A DNA stretch of 64,000 bases from Trochalopteron elliotii (Eukaryota; Chordata; Aves; Passeriformes; Leiothrichidae). A program made the position numbers and the translations under genes. The notes below the pieces were generated by a model. The model made no database searches. It saw nothing but the letters and a program-made list of their open reading frames with translations, and had not been told where the DNA came from. This document shows positions 1 to 27,330 of the stretch, one piece after another (the first letter of the stretch is position 1; each line of letters starts with the position of its first letter). The stretch spans positions 1,987,360-2,051,359 of the forward strand of contig JANPWX010000480.1 of NCBI GenBank assembly GCA_024734555.1, in the 5' to 3' direction.

Positions 1-3000
1 GCAGAGCTTACACAGACCTGAGGCAGCTAGATCTGTTCACCTCTTTCAACAATGCCTCCTGAAAGGGAGATGGAGTCTGTTAAGAGTTAAGCTCTGCAGT
101 CAGGCATTGCCATTTCTGAATCTCTTTTTGACTAATTGTGAAGTTTTTAAAATAATCCTGTGCTAATTACTCACTAGAAATGGTGTTCCAGCATTTGAGA
201 AATTGAGAAGGTGAGCATATTGGTGAAATGTAGAAGTCATGCTGCTCCATCCTCAAAAAGATGTAATAGAAATAGGCCTGGGCTTAATGTAGAGAAAGAA
301 AAAAAAATGGCAAGACCTATGGCTTTCAGCAGACAAACAGAGTTAGATCCAAAGATAGTTAATGACCTCCACCAGCAGACAAGTAATACATAGTTCGAAT
401 CTTGAAAACATTGTTTTTCTAGCCTGGATTTGCTGAGGGCAGCACATTTGTAAGAGGAAATACATGAAAATATAATTTTTCCTTCACTTCTGTTCTTGCA
501 GTAGTGTGTACATAATCCTGCTGTGTCTAAATAATGGAATGAACAAAGCAGAAGGTGAGGACATGAAATGTGCTACAACAATCAAGATCACTTCAAAGGG
601 AAGCCAACAGTAGCTGTTGGTAAAGGTCTCTTCTTTCACTCCATTTCTGTTTTCATTTTCTTCAGCTGAGACTGTTTCACCTCAGCAACAAAGACTCTGG
701 GCTCTGAGCCAGAAATATTTGAAACTGAAAATTGTGCTTCAGATTTTTCCTGAATAAAAGCAGAAGTCCTGCTCTTGAAAGACCTAAGACTGAAATGAGA
801 TCAAAGGAAAATGGAAGTTAGGTGTGTGTGCATTTGTGCAGACAAAACTGTGTAATGTCATGGCTACTGAGTTTTAGACATGAGTCTGTCTGACCAGGTG
901 TCTAATTTCTGCCTATCAAACTGTGTTCAAATCTTCTTGTAAGTGGAAAGAATCTGTTGCCACCCTGTCATCTGGTTGAATTACCTAGAAGCCATGACAC
1001 TCATTTCCTCTTCTGGGTTTTGGCTTCTTGGTTAGCTTTTGGAGGAAGAAGGGTGTTTTTTCACCAGTGTCGTGCATGCAGCATCACTGAGAGACAAATC
1101 CTTCAAGTCTTAAAAAATTATATCTATTTTGTAACAAAGGTGAATGGAAACTGGTGTGGTTTCCCTGCCAGCTGTGGGATGGGGCTTGTTTGTGCAGCAA
1201 GGAGAGAGGTCTGTGAAGGAATTCATACTGAACTCTTTATATAAAAAATGGTCTTTGTGAAAATTATTGGAATACCTCTGTTAAAAAAGAAAACAAAAAC
1301 AAGCCACAAGCCCCTCTCCTTTTAGGACTAGCAATATGATTGGTTCAGTGCAGCTGCAGACCTGGCATAAAAGGGAAACATTAAATCTCTGTTCAAAACC
1401 TATTTGCCTTTCCATAGCAGGAAACAAAAAAACAGCATATGTTTAAAGAACCAGGTGTTACATTTTCAAGACATTAATCCTTTCTAGTATTTTTGGGGAC
1501 ATAATTGTGGTATTGAAGCTGGCTGTGTGAAGGAAATCTTTGATGTTTCTGGTTGAGCAGTGTGAGAGGGAGGATTTCCTCAAGAGCTAAAACGGCACTA
1601 TTGATTTCTTTGCAAGCTTTGTGAAGGAGACTTTGAGCAGCAGCCAGACTGTGCTTGTGGAGAAGGATTGAGAAGTTCTTGTAAACTGTTGCAGATTTTG
1701 AACTTGATTTTAGTATTTCTAGGCCTTCTTCCAGAATGGTGGTTTAATACCAATCTTCAAATAAATTTCATAATTCTCTTTTATTCTAGAAAGAGTTTTG
1801 CAAAAATAATTTCTCAGTAGTAAATTCTCAGCTGGGCAGTTGTAATTCTCTTCCAGTTCTTCACCAAATTATTCCACTTCAGTCAGTTAAGGACTGACAT
1901 TTTTTTTGGAATAAAGAAAAATGTGTTTGTAGGAAACATCTGTTTTGCTGGGTTATTGCTTTGGTGATCTTTTTAGGCAAAGAAGAGTAAACATAAAGGG
2001 GAAGGAAGTATGAGTTTCACCCAGTTATCTTGGTCTGATGTCTGCATAAATAAAATGAGTGCTAAGTGCCTCTACAGCTCAGTAAATACTAAATTCTGTG
2101 TTCATTATTTCCAGTTCTGGCTTCTTTAGAGACCTGGGTTCTTTCTGTCCTCTGCAAAAGAGGTTACTGTTTTTTTGAAACAATGAGCTGTTTTCAGAAC
2201 TTACATAATAAACGTGGCTTGACTGAATTCTGCATCATTTGGGAATATGTCCCAAAATATATTGAATTAATTACTTCCTCCTTTTTTTCCCTTTAAATTT
2301 TTGCCCATGGTTCCTAAATGCTTAGTAATATTTGGAAGAGTCAGTTAAATTGTGTATGTTTTTTAATATTCTGTCTCTTCAAAACCTTGAATTAAAATGA
2401 AAGGGCCAAAATTGCCTACAAATACATATACGTTTTTCAAAATGTAAGTCTATGAACATAAGTATTTTTTTTTTTTTACAGCTGCAAGTTAACTTGTAAT
2501 GCTTTTTCTTACAGCTGATGGCTAGAGAGGAAATTCATGCTGGTGTGTGGTGAGAAAGGGCAGATGAAGAAGAATTAAAGCACTGACAGCAGCAGTGTTT
2601 CTTGGTGGCAAGCCCAATTCCTTGCAGAGGAGAGAATTTTCCTCCCAGGAAGATGATAGCAGCCTCAGAGACAGAGCAGGGAAGTGGCAGCTCAGGAGAC
2701 AATCCAGCAGTTCCTTTATCCCAGCTCTGCAGTGCTCCAGAGCCTTTGGTTCACAACACCAGGATGTGCTTGGGTAGCTTAACCTGCCCCTGGTTCCCAG
2801 AACTGCCAGGTTTTTTTCCTTAATTGTTACTTACAATTGTCTGAATTTGGTTTATTTGTCTTATTTTTAAGCAGTGGTTTTGTTGTGTTTAAAAAACACA
2901 ATTAACTGAAGTTTAGAGGTTTTTACTGATACTGCAATTATTGTAATTATTACAATAGGACTGAGGAAAACCTTTTCTCTGATAGCTTTAACACTGTATA

Positions 3001-5454
3001 TATACTTTGTTTCACCATTGTGTTTATTTTTAGTCAATCCCAGCATATAGTAAAGAAATTGGGAAGTATGAGTGTAGGCAAAGTTTCTTAGTCAGAAATA
3101 AAAGTAATTTTTTATTTCGTATAAAGAGGATAGCAAATGTGTCCTAAGGCTGTGATTCAGTTTTCTTTTTTTAAAGGGATTATGGACCAGCCTTTTTAAT
3201 TTAAACAAGATTTTACAGCCAGTGATCCTTTATCCTAAGCTTTAGTCCAGGGACCACAGGAATCATCATGGTGCTGGTGAATGTTGTAGCTCAGGAACTG
3301 GAGTTTAAGCTCTTAGTTAAGCCTTTGTTTTGAAGTTGCTAGAGTATGGAAATACTCATGTGCTTCAGGCTGTAATGCATTCTTAGATAATTCTCTTCTT
3401 TATTCTGAATATTCTTAGGAGAAAAGAATATAAAAAGTGGGGTGTTAACAAGTGATATCTCACTCTCCAAGCAGGAATAGGAACTGCATGACTGGAAACT
3501 GTGGATGAAAATGCTTGGCTTTCTCTGACCCCAAATATTTACACTGAGTGTTATCATCTAAAGGCCACTGCATGAATGATTAGGTAACCAGATATTGGTT
3601 TGTTTTGATGAGATCATCACAGATTTAAAGCAAATATCATTCAAAGTGTGACAAATGTCGTTTGAGCAACGTATTAGGGACATAAAGGCCTCTTTTTGTT
3701 TCTTTTTACTTCTTCTGTTTAGATTCTTTTTTTTCAGAACAGAGCCATTAATAATTGTTTCCATCCAGTGTTTTGAGGTATTGGCTGCAATATATTTTTA
3801 GGATGGATTTTTCATCCTGTTTGGCAATTACACACCATTCCATGTGGGTTGTTTGCTGGTAGCTTAAGGTAATGTTTCAGGAGTATCTCCCCGAGGCCAT
3901 TGGGATTTTGCTGGGGTGGGGAATGAAAACAGCAGTGGACACCCTATAGATTCCAGGGGCTGGGATGTCTTTCCTCTCATGATTTCCAGTCTAACAAGCC
4001 CTTACTTGCTGTCTCCTTGCCCTGCTGTGGATGCTGACAGTCCCAGTCACAGATGATGAGTTTCAGTGAAGTATAAATTAAAATACTGTGGTGTTTTGAT
4101 GGTTGTACACCAGCCACAGCCCCTGCAGCAATCTGAACCCTGTTCACCAGGAACAAGTTTGTGCCACGAGTTTGAAACCTGCAGAGTGTAAAGGAGCTCA
4201 TGTTTCTGGTGGCTCTTCCTCAGAGTTTTAAACTCTTGTGGTGACATGGCCAAGTCAGTGGTGCCAGGCAGATTTAATGGTTTCTATTGTAGCACTTTGT
4301 TGTTTAGTGAAATGCCAACTTAAATGATCAGGAATACCATGTTGTATCCCTTGGCTTTTTATGGATTGTGTTACTATTTTGTTGGTAAAAGTTGGCTGTA
4401 GTAAGGCTGTAAGTTACTGTCTTGTGTTTTTAAAGACTAAAAATTTCTGTTGTAAAATCCTACAAAATGAGGAATTTTGAACTGTGACAAGAAAAAAGGT
4501 GTTGGTGACTCAAGGCAGAGCAGGGCTTTTCTATTATGATTTTGCTTTTGTAGGAAACCAATACCACACATCCTGCTCAAGGGGAAAAGTAACAAAAGTG
4601 AATATGCACAGGAGAATCTTCTTGTGAGCTCATGTATCACTGACAGAGGGAGATGCAAGTTAATCCAAATTCAGTGTAAATTACATTTTCTTAAGAAATT
4701 GGAATTAGGATTTTTTTTTTTTAATTCAGCCTCTTTGGTCTTTTACCTCAGATACATTTTTAATTATCATGTTTTGTTTAAGCACTGATTTAAGAATGGG
4801 GCATGAAGTAACTCACTACTAGTGAAGGGCTGGTGCAGATAGCAGTCAGAGAAAAAGGAAAAGTAACTTCAGTGACTTCTGAAACACTAATTCCTAAGGT
4901 GTGATAACTAATGCTACTGCACTCATAGAAAGGCCCAAGCCATGTGTTAATAATTAACCCTGAACTCTGAGGAAGTCTAGAAATCCTTCACCTGAGACTC
5001 TAACAGGGAAGGAGGTGAATGTGGGTTTGCTGAGTAAACAAACCAAGCCTGTGCAAGGGGAGACTAAGCTGGAATGTGCCAATGAACATGTATAATTCAC
5101 AATATATTGGATTGTAGGGATGGAAGCTGTTCAGCCTGCTGCACATCTTCCATCCCTGGGCAGAACTGGGAAGCTGAGGGGCTGGAACCAGGGCCAGCAG
5201 CTCCTTGTGTTTGGTTTATGTAACACAGAAACTACTTTTACTGTAATATTTCTTAAAGCTCTGCCAGCAGTGTTGCTTTGAATCATGAGTATCCTTAGCA
5301 CTGGATTAACAGAGGACACATTAATCCCTGAACCTGGCTGACAGTGCAGTGAGACAGTGGTGATTTTTATGCTAAAATATTAAATATATTCAACTTGCTC
5401 CTGTTTAACAATTAAAATGTAACTTCTTTTGGTATCTCTTACCTTTTTATCCCT

Positions 5455-5498
5455 TGTTTTGTTCTTTTTTTTTCTTTTTTTTCTTTTTTTTTCCCCAG
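5455..5498 (+). promoter_or_regulatory. Long polypyrimidine tract ending in ccccag (3' splice-site-like)
   Basis: About 37 almost pure T/C bases (three T runs broken by single C) end in ttccccag, with AG at 5497-5498. This is a textbook strong acceptor in the TMEM164 sense strand. It may be unused: T-rich simple sequence produces such sites by chance. Confidence 0.5.
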
Positions 5499-5659
5499 AT
5501 TTAGCTGTCTGAACATGTCAAACCACAGATACAGTTTTTATTTTTTTATTTAAATTCCCTTTTAGAAGGCAAGTGGTGGCTTTTAAGTGGTAGCTGTTCT
5601 ATGCTGACTTGATGGTTTGTACAGAAAGAAATATTGACTCAAAGCTGCATGGTGGAGTT

Positions 5660-5714
5660 GTTAAATTACTGCTTTCTGATAAACAGAGTGGTTAAATTAT
5701 TGCTTTCTGATAAA
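5660..5714. repeat. 24-bp direct duplication, period 31
   Basis: Copies at 5660-5683 and 5691-5714 read gttaaattaYtgctttctga followed by taaa, with one difference (c/t). They are separated by seven bases. This is a small local duplication in the TMEM164 intron. Confidence 0.85.
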
Positions 5715-7940
5715 TGATAGTTTTGAATTTACTTAAACATTAATTTTAGAGTTGATTGACAAAATCTTTCACATCTTTTAAATTGTCCATCGTGGATCCT
5801 CCTTGCCTTGTTGTATGGAAAAATGGATGATTTTCACAAGTACAGTAAAGTACACTTAAACTTACCACCCTGAGGTAAGTGTACTTCACTATCTCTTAGC
5901 CTTTAAAGCATTCCTCCTAACCTCTTCTGCTCTGGAGAGTACTTTGATAGACCTAACAGAGTGAAAAATTTTATTTCAATGCAGATTTATTAAAGCCTTT
6001 CTCTACCTCTTTTCCTCCTTTTCGTTTTAAATTCATTCCAGTTTTGGATGAATCCAGTTTCCAGGGATTTTTCACATTGCTCTGAATGTGGCCAGTAGAA
6101 ATTCAAATATAACCTCTTCAAGTTTTCATTTTGAAAAAGAAAGATGTGTTTCCAGTCTGCTGCAAGGAGATAGTAAACCAAAGAGGCTGCTCAGGGACAG
6201 ATAAATGAAATATGTGCTGCAGGTCAGGGGTTTTAGGGGCAGTGTGCTCAACTACTGAGACATCCTTAAGTGTTCCCATTGCTCCCACCAGTGCTGCTGT
6301 GATGTAACATCTGGAATGGCTGGAATGGTGTGCCTTGCTCTGTTCTTCTCAGAGACCTTTTGAATTGTCTTTTATCTCTTCAGGTTTTTGATTAAACAAG
6401 ATGATCCTTGTTGTGCATGTTTCTGTCTCAGCAGGGCTTGGGCTGGTAGGAGGAAATCCTTTCATGACAAGTTTTGACTGCACTCTCTGCATTCTCTGCT
6501 GAAAATTAATGTCAAAATTAAAATACTTTTGAGGGGAGCAGAGCAGTTGGGAAGTGTAGTGACAGGATTTCTGATTTTTCATTTTCATCTGGGTCCTCAA
6601 GATTGAAGTGAATTTCTGTGGATTAACCAGTGTTGTGAGATTCTCTGCAATTTTCTGCCTGAGAACAGTTGTAGAATCTTCTGGTCCTGTGCTTCTGAAG
6701 GGCTCAGCCATCCTGACTCTCAGCATTGTCCCCATCTAGGACTTCTTATCTCAGCATTTCCTCAATGCTACACACAATTTTGTACTTTGTCTCACACCTA
6801 TTATCCTGCAGTCTTTTACAGGTATTAATCCCTGTGTGGAAAATGTTCTGTAACTTTTCTTTTTTTTTTCTTTTGAGTTGTAGAAGAGAAAGGCAGTGGT
6901 CAGAACTATGCTCATAATCCACCCTACCAGACAATGTATATTTTGTAGTTAATTTTACCCATCCAAAATAGCTCATTTTATCCATTTGGGGCTAATTCTT
7001 TTGTTCTTCTTTCATTTGTAAGGTGAAAATATTGCAGTTGGCAGAAAAAGGGGGGGATATTGAAGTTGTTTCCTGGTGTTTGTTCTGAACTGAAATTTGA
7101 GTTATTCCCCCTTCACTGTGCTTTACACACTGCCTGTGTGTGCTGCAGCTCTGCAGTGCCAGCTGGACTGGGGGACTCTGAGAGCCCCCAAAACTCAAGA
7201 TTTCTGCAGGAGGACAGAGGCTGGGGAGCTCTGCACAGCCCTGCTGCTGATTTAACTCAGGATTCTTGTTTCTGGAACAGAGCTGTTCCCTCCTGCAGGG
7301 CAAAGAGTTGGATTTCCAGTGTGACAGTGAAAAGTAGCAGGATTATGGGATCAGTGTGGGAACACTTGTGTTGGAGCTTATGGGCTTGTCTGCTGTGAAC
7401 TGTGTATTTAAGACTGCTGATACTCTGAGCTGAGTAATGACACCCTTTATACAGATCTTTGAAAATCAGATACAAGTGTGTCCTGTAAAATTTCCCTGCC
7501 ATCCACAAAGCAGTTGTGCCCTCCAAATGTCCTCCCTCCATTCAGTGATCATTTGTTTTGTTGGTTGTCAGTGAAATAAGGTATTGTGACTTTATTTGAG
7601 GAACAGCAGTAAAAACTGGGATCCATATTTTGCTGAAATTCTGAACAGTAAACCAGAGTCTCTTCTTTGTAGCAGTGGACAACATTAAAAAAAGGAAGAA
7701 TTTTTGTTACTGAACATTTATGTAGTAATCTCCTCATATCTCGAGCAAGACTTGCTAATATGAAGTCTTTAAAGTTACTGTGTGAGGTTTTGGCACTGGT
7801 GAAGGGAAGGACAGTGGTGATGTTGTTGTAAATGCTGATATTTAGCACAGCAAGGACCTCACCATGATTGAGTGAGCTGCTGTAGAAGAAGATTTGTGAT
7901 ACATTAATTCTTAAGAGACCTTTTATAATGACTTTTTTTA

Positions 7941-8008
7941 TAACTGGCTAGAATTTTTAATAACTGGCTAGAATTTTTAATAACTTTTTTAATAACTGGC
8001 TAGAATTT
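7941..8008. repeat. 20-bp tandem repeat
   Basis: Unit taactggctagaatttttaa occurs exactly at 7941-7960 and 7961-7980. A third, interrupted copy follows at about 7981-8008, with a taactttttt insertion. Confidence 0.9.
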
Positions 8009-8253
8009 GGTTTCATAAGCACTGGCAGAAACTGAACCCTCACTGCTGCTCATACTGCTCAAATCTTTTTATATGGAGGTAATGGGAGACCTTTGGATTT
8101 GTTAAAGACTTGAAGTCTTTTCCAGCTCTGCTGTAAAACATGTCTTCTGGCAAGAAATGATTTGTGGCATACAGAACTGAGTGGGAAAGATTTAGAAAAT
8201 AGATTCTAAAAGAGGTCACTGTCATTAATTTACATTTATTTCTAACATTTCAG

Positions 8254-22817
<14,564 letters not shown>

Positions 22818-25800
22818 AATTTCTCCCCACAGGGTAGTTCATACACGAAGCAGAGATATACTGGAAAACAAAGAGGGAGGATGAGAGGACAATGGCTTTA
22901 TACTTCTTCCCACAGATTTTTTGCCTCAAAACCACCTCTGTAATGAAGTGAGGTTTTTTTTTTTACCTGCTGTTTCTCACTGCCTATTGCCAATGGCAAA
23001 ATTAGTGGCCTTATTCTGGGGAAGGTTGGTGTTTTATACATTTTGTATAGATTACAGTAGAATCTTGCTAAGCCACCATTTAAAATGAGGCCAGGAGCTG
23101 TCCACATTCCAGCAGAGAGAGTGGCAGTGCTACCTCATTTGGACTCATTTTCCATTAAACAATAATACACTTCTAGGATAGGAATAATCTGAATTGTAGC
23201 ACCCCACTGCTGTGAACCAACATGCTGAACTGCATCATCCTGGCTCAACTCTTAAAGCTTGAATGTTCCAAAATGGTCCCAGGAAATGGTGCACACTTCA
23301 TCTTCCAGGCAGAAGTGCAGAACAGTGAGGTTCTAATGTATTTTCTTTAGGCTGGTTGAAAATGTTGGGGAACAATAACTCATTAAAAATAATAATTAAT
23401 CAACTACTTAATTTCTAAGCTGCAGTGGATAAGTATCTATCTAGTGAAGTCTCATCATGATGCTTTGGAGATGCTTTTATTTTGGTGAGGGGAAAAAAAG
23501 AATGTTGAAATAATTTCAAAAGACCACGTTATGTGTAAGCCATGATAAGATATTGCATCCACTGTTCTGTCCTGATTTTGAACAAAATGGTGTTTTTTTC
23601 ACTTACCTTAGACTGGAGAAGGAGTGGAGATACAAAGTCCAATGTAAACATCAGGATTTGGGGGTTTTTTAATACTTAGTAGCTTTTGAAACATTCCTGC
23701 TCTGTCTGTGCTGATCCTCACTGACCAGACTGGTTGGTGAGAAACCAAATGAAACTCTTCTCTCCCTACAGCTCTGCTGGATCATGTGTGCTGATTTTAA
23801 AATACAGGTATAGAAAGGAATGTCAAATCAGTGCAGGCCTGTACTGCAAAGATCATGTTCCAGTTTTTAACATGACCCATCAAGATTTCTTTTGGAGAAC
23901 AGGATGTGGGTGGGCAGAAGGATCAACTGTGTGCACCTGCTGAAATTCTGCAGGAGGAGAAACCTCTGGGCAGAAAAAAGGGAAATCCTGACTGTGTTCT
24001 TCCAGAACTGTGAGCCCATTGTTCAGACTGTTGTGTTTCAGGGCTGCAGGTTTTTCTTCTACAGAAGACTTGTGGGAATTTCTAGATTCATTGTGTTGTC
24101 AAAGCTGTGACTTGTAAGATAAACCAAAACCATCATACCTCCTCCAGCTGGATCACCTGAAGCTTTGTGCTGAAGTTAAGGTACAGATGTTTATACCTCA
24201 GGAAGCAAAAGTAAGTTGTCTTTTTTTTTTTTTCCTTAAAAAATTTTCCTTGGTGAGGGATTAAGTGGCTACTTCAAATATTTTTACTCAAATATTGTAC
24301 ACCTCAATCAGAAATACATTGTCCCATATTCTGATTTACAAATTGGTTTCTGGCTTGCTGTATGTGTGTATATTTATAAAAATGTATTTTATGCTCACAA
24401 CTTGAGAACATGCAGCATGTACCTAAACTATCCCTCAGGCATACACAGCTGGTGTTAATTAGTATTACAGTAGAAGGACTTTAGATAAATTTTGCATATA
24501 TTACTTAGCATTATAATTTTCTTAACTTATCTTTTTTGTGTTTTTTACTTTTTTCCCTTTTTTTTTTTTTTTTTTTTAACATCTTCCCTTTTTTTTCCTG
24601 TCAGGATAGTTTGTAGTTTCTGGAAACACTTCCTAAGTAAGAGTCTCTTTTTTCCCTTTTTTAAACGATAGCATTTCCTATCTGTAATCATGTGCTTCAG
24701 GGCATTCTAAACAAATATAAAGCAGCTGCTGTTTGTCCCCATTGATGGCCTCCTTCCCCATGCCCTTCTTTGAGGGCTTTTTGGAACTTCATGTTGATTT
24801 TTGGTGACCCAGCACTCAAAACTGCATCAGCATAGCTGAGAAAGGCTCCACATAAAGGGAAGGACAGGTCAGAATGGGAGCAGAAAAGAAAAAAAAAAAC
24901 TTTTCAAGCAATTTTTGTGGAACTTCAAATCCTTCATTCCTCACCTGTCTCTGGTATCTGCTGGGAATATGCATTAGCCAGAGCTTGCTGTATGTGCAGG
25001 AGATGGGACAGCACAGAACTTCATCTCTAGAGCACTTAGTTGTTGTTTTCCCTGGCAGAGGCTGATCTTTGTTTTCCCTCAATGGTTTATTTTATAGGCA
25101 GTTACACTATACAGATTTCTTTGGTGGCTTTATGCTTATTTATGCTGGAAATGAAAGCACAAAACTCTACTGCGGTTCTTGGGAGGTGACTGCATCCTCT
25201 CCTGGGCTGTTACAAACCCAATCTGTGTCAAAAAATAACTTGAAGCTGCTGCCCAGTAGCTGGTGATGGGATTTTACAGTGCTGCAGTGCAATGCACAAT
25301 TAAAATGCACAATTAAAGAGGCTTGTCCTGGGTCTCCTGGTCAAATGTGCCCAGAAGTGTCCTGGCCCTGGGAATTTCAGCAGCTGTGGGGCACAGCCAG
25401 ACCCAGTTCCCAGCAGCTGAAGCAGGGTGTAGAATCTCACCCCAGAGTGGCTTCATTTACTGGCCAGAATACCCCAAAAATTCTTGTGCAGTGCCACTGC
25501 CTGGCCTTCAGAGATGCTGGTGTGGGTTAGGGGTCTGAACAGATTTTAGTACTGTGGGCATTTCAAAGGAAACAAGGAGTTAAATTCATTCCTCCAGCTG
25601 CCACTGGCTGCATTCCCTCCAGGTGTAGCCATGGATGAAGCATTATTGGCTGTGATAAACCTGTTTACTGGTGGCTTTGTTGATGCAGCCTTGGAGTTAA
25701 GTAGCCCTCTAAAACCAGAGGTAAACCAGAAACATTTCTGTCCCCACACCTCATGCCATGGCTTCAGCTGCTCAGGATCCCTGCAGTGCTGTTTTTCCAG

Positions 25801-25945
25801 GGATTCAGACACTGCTCAGTGCCTGAGCTGGATCGATTTAACTTCCTCTTTTAAGCACCAAAGGAGAATTTGCATCTTGTTTCTTTTGAAGGGTGCAAAG
25901 GAACAGCTCTTTCCCATGTGTTTATAAATCAGTGAAAAGCCAGAG

Positions 25946-26040
25946 TATGAACACACACCTGGAGCTGGTTTTGGCTCTATGAACACACACCTGGAGCTGG
26001 TTTTGGCTCTATGAACACACACCTGGAGCTGCTTTTGGTT
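25946..26040. repeat. 32-bp tandem repeat, three copies, in the TMEM164 3'UTR
   Basis: Copies start at 25946, 25978 and 26010, each beginning tatgaacacacacctggagc. The first two are identical over 32 bp and the third diverges at its end (gcttttggtt). Confidence 0.95.
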
Positions 26041-26816
26041 CAGCTTCTTAGCACAAAAATGCTGCCCACAAGCAAAGCTACGTGTGCTTGAGCAGCTGCT
26101 GCCTTGGTGAGCCTGGGAAACAGGGAGACAGGAAAAGTCACTCCATTTGCAGCCCAGTCAAACCTTGAGGTCAGAGAGGATTTAACTGTAGGTTTCTGGC
26201 CACAGAATTTTGATATTTCTGTATATTTGATAATTTTGTAAAGTTCAATGGTATTTTTCAGAAATGGCTATTTGCAACTGTTAACTGACTGTACTTTTAT
26301 GTCCTAAGTCTTGCATCTAAACCAGAATCATTTGTTTTCTGTGCATCCAGGGCTAATGGAAAACAGTTGTGGTGTTTTCTTCAGTGTTGCAATTGTTTCA
26401 CTCCAGGTGGATCCTTAGGAATTAAATTCCTCCTTACAGTTAAGGAAGCTCTGAAAAAGCCCAAACCCAGGAGGAGGGTGTGTCAGCCCTGGTGGGAGGT
26501 TTCTGCAGGCACACAGGTCAGCTTTGGTGTTTTCAGTTCTAGAGTGGCAGGACTCATAACAAATCGATTTTTTGTGATCTTGTACTTCAAGTGATATTGC
26601 TGTAAATCTCTCCTGCAGCTGTTGGTGTAACTTAGTCAAAGCCAAGCTGTTTTATAAATAATTTTATTTTTCTTCAGGGTCAATTTTGTACTTTTGGAAA
26701 CTCTTTCTGCATTTCCTGAGTCGTTTTCCCAATGCTGCAGAGGACACAGCAGGCAGAGCAGTGAGCACACCCTGCTCTCCCCAACCACGCTGTGCCAGGG
26801 GCTGGGCTGGAGCTCC

Positions 26817-26996
26817 AGGGGGGCTGCAGGAACTTGAGGGCTACAGGAACCTGGGGGGCTGCAGGGACCAAGGGGACTGCAGGAACCTGGGGGGCTGCAG
26901 GAATGAACCTCTGGGGAGGGGCTGCAGGAACCTGGGGGGCTGCAGGAAATGCAGAGCTGCAGGAACCAGGGGGGCTGCAGGAACCTGCAGGGCTGC
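26817..26996. repeat. G-rich minisatellite, unit about 18 bp
   Basis: Imperfect repeats of ggctgcaggaacctgggg with about nine CTGCAG hexamers and many runs of four to six G. It lies near the distal end of the predicted TMEM164 3'UTR. Open frames of 86-143 codons over it are Gly/Leu-rich repeat translations, not genes. Confidence 0.92.
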
Positions 26997-27271
26997 TTAT
27001 CCTACTCTCCAGTCCCAGCATGGCATTATCCTGGCACAAAACAGGTTGGTGAGGGCAAGGATGGATGTGGATGGGCTCAACTGCCACATCATGCTGTTAG
27101 TTCTGAATAATTTGTAAGAGTGTTATCAATTTTGTAAACTTTTTAATGTGCTAAACTTTGGTTATGAAGTAACATTTACAAATAAGGGGTAATTTGTTGT
27201 ACTTGTTTTCGTATTTTTGCTCTGGTGGGCTTTTTTTTGTTGTTGTGCCCTAAAGTCCAGATCACTGGGCA

Positions 27272-27310
27272 AATAAATAATTGTTCAACCTTGGAATCAA
27301 AACAAATAAA
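27272..27310 (+). promoter_or_regulatory. TMEM164 poly(A) signals
   Basis: AATAAA at 27272-27277 and again at 27305-27310. The bases after the second (actgggtagttttgt) are G/T-rich, as expected downstream of a cleavage site, so the 3' end would lie near 27325-27335. A further AATAAA near 27847 could act as a more distal alternative. Confidence 0.6.
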
Positions 27311-27330
27311 TGCATTTTACTGGATACTGG

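Larger units (their letters stand above)
1..8253 (+). other. TMEM164 intron (3' part), no coding exon seen
   Basis: AT-rich intronic sequence leading into the exon at 8254. I looked for the preceding TMEM164 exon (expected to end NPCH-VVTMMH) and did not find it, so the intron runs past the window start. Contents worth noting: a long pyrimidine tract with an exon-like segment (5455-5874), a 24-bp duplication (5660-5714), a hairpin (5844-5890) and a 20-bp tandem repeat (7941-8008). Open frames here are short and unlike known proteins. Confidence 0.8.
22818..27330 (+). other. TMEM164: TMEM164 3'UTR (predicted)
   Basis: From the stop codon to the first canonical AATAAA signals (27272 and 27305) there is no further coding signal. 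I saw no earlier AATAAA, only weaker ATTAAA forms such as those near 23156 and 25301. It contains long T runs (about 24222 and 24558), a 32-bp triple repeat (25946-26040) and a G-rich minisatellite (26817-26996). The long 3'UTR agrees with what I recall for human TMEM164. The extent is predicted, not observed. Confidence 0.65.

Noticed and set aside
6349..6735. 128-codon minus-strand open frame
   Set aside because: I considered a retroposed or transposase fragment, but no family motif is recognisable.
26686..27117. 143-codon plus-strand open frame rich in Gly, Cys and Arg
   Set aside because: Translation of the G-rich minisatellite in the TMEM164 3'UTR.
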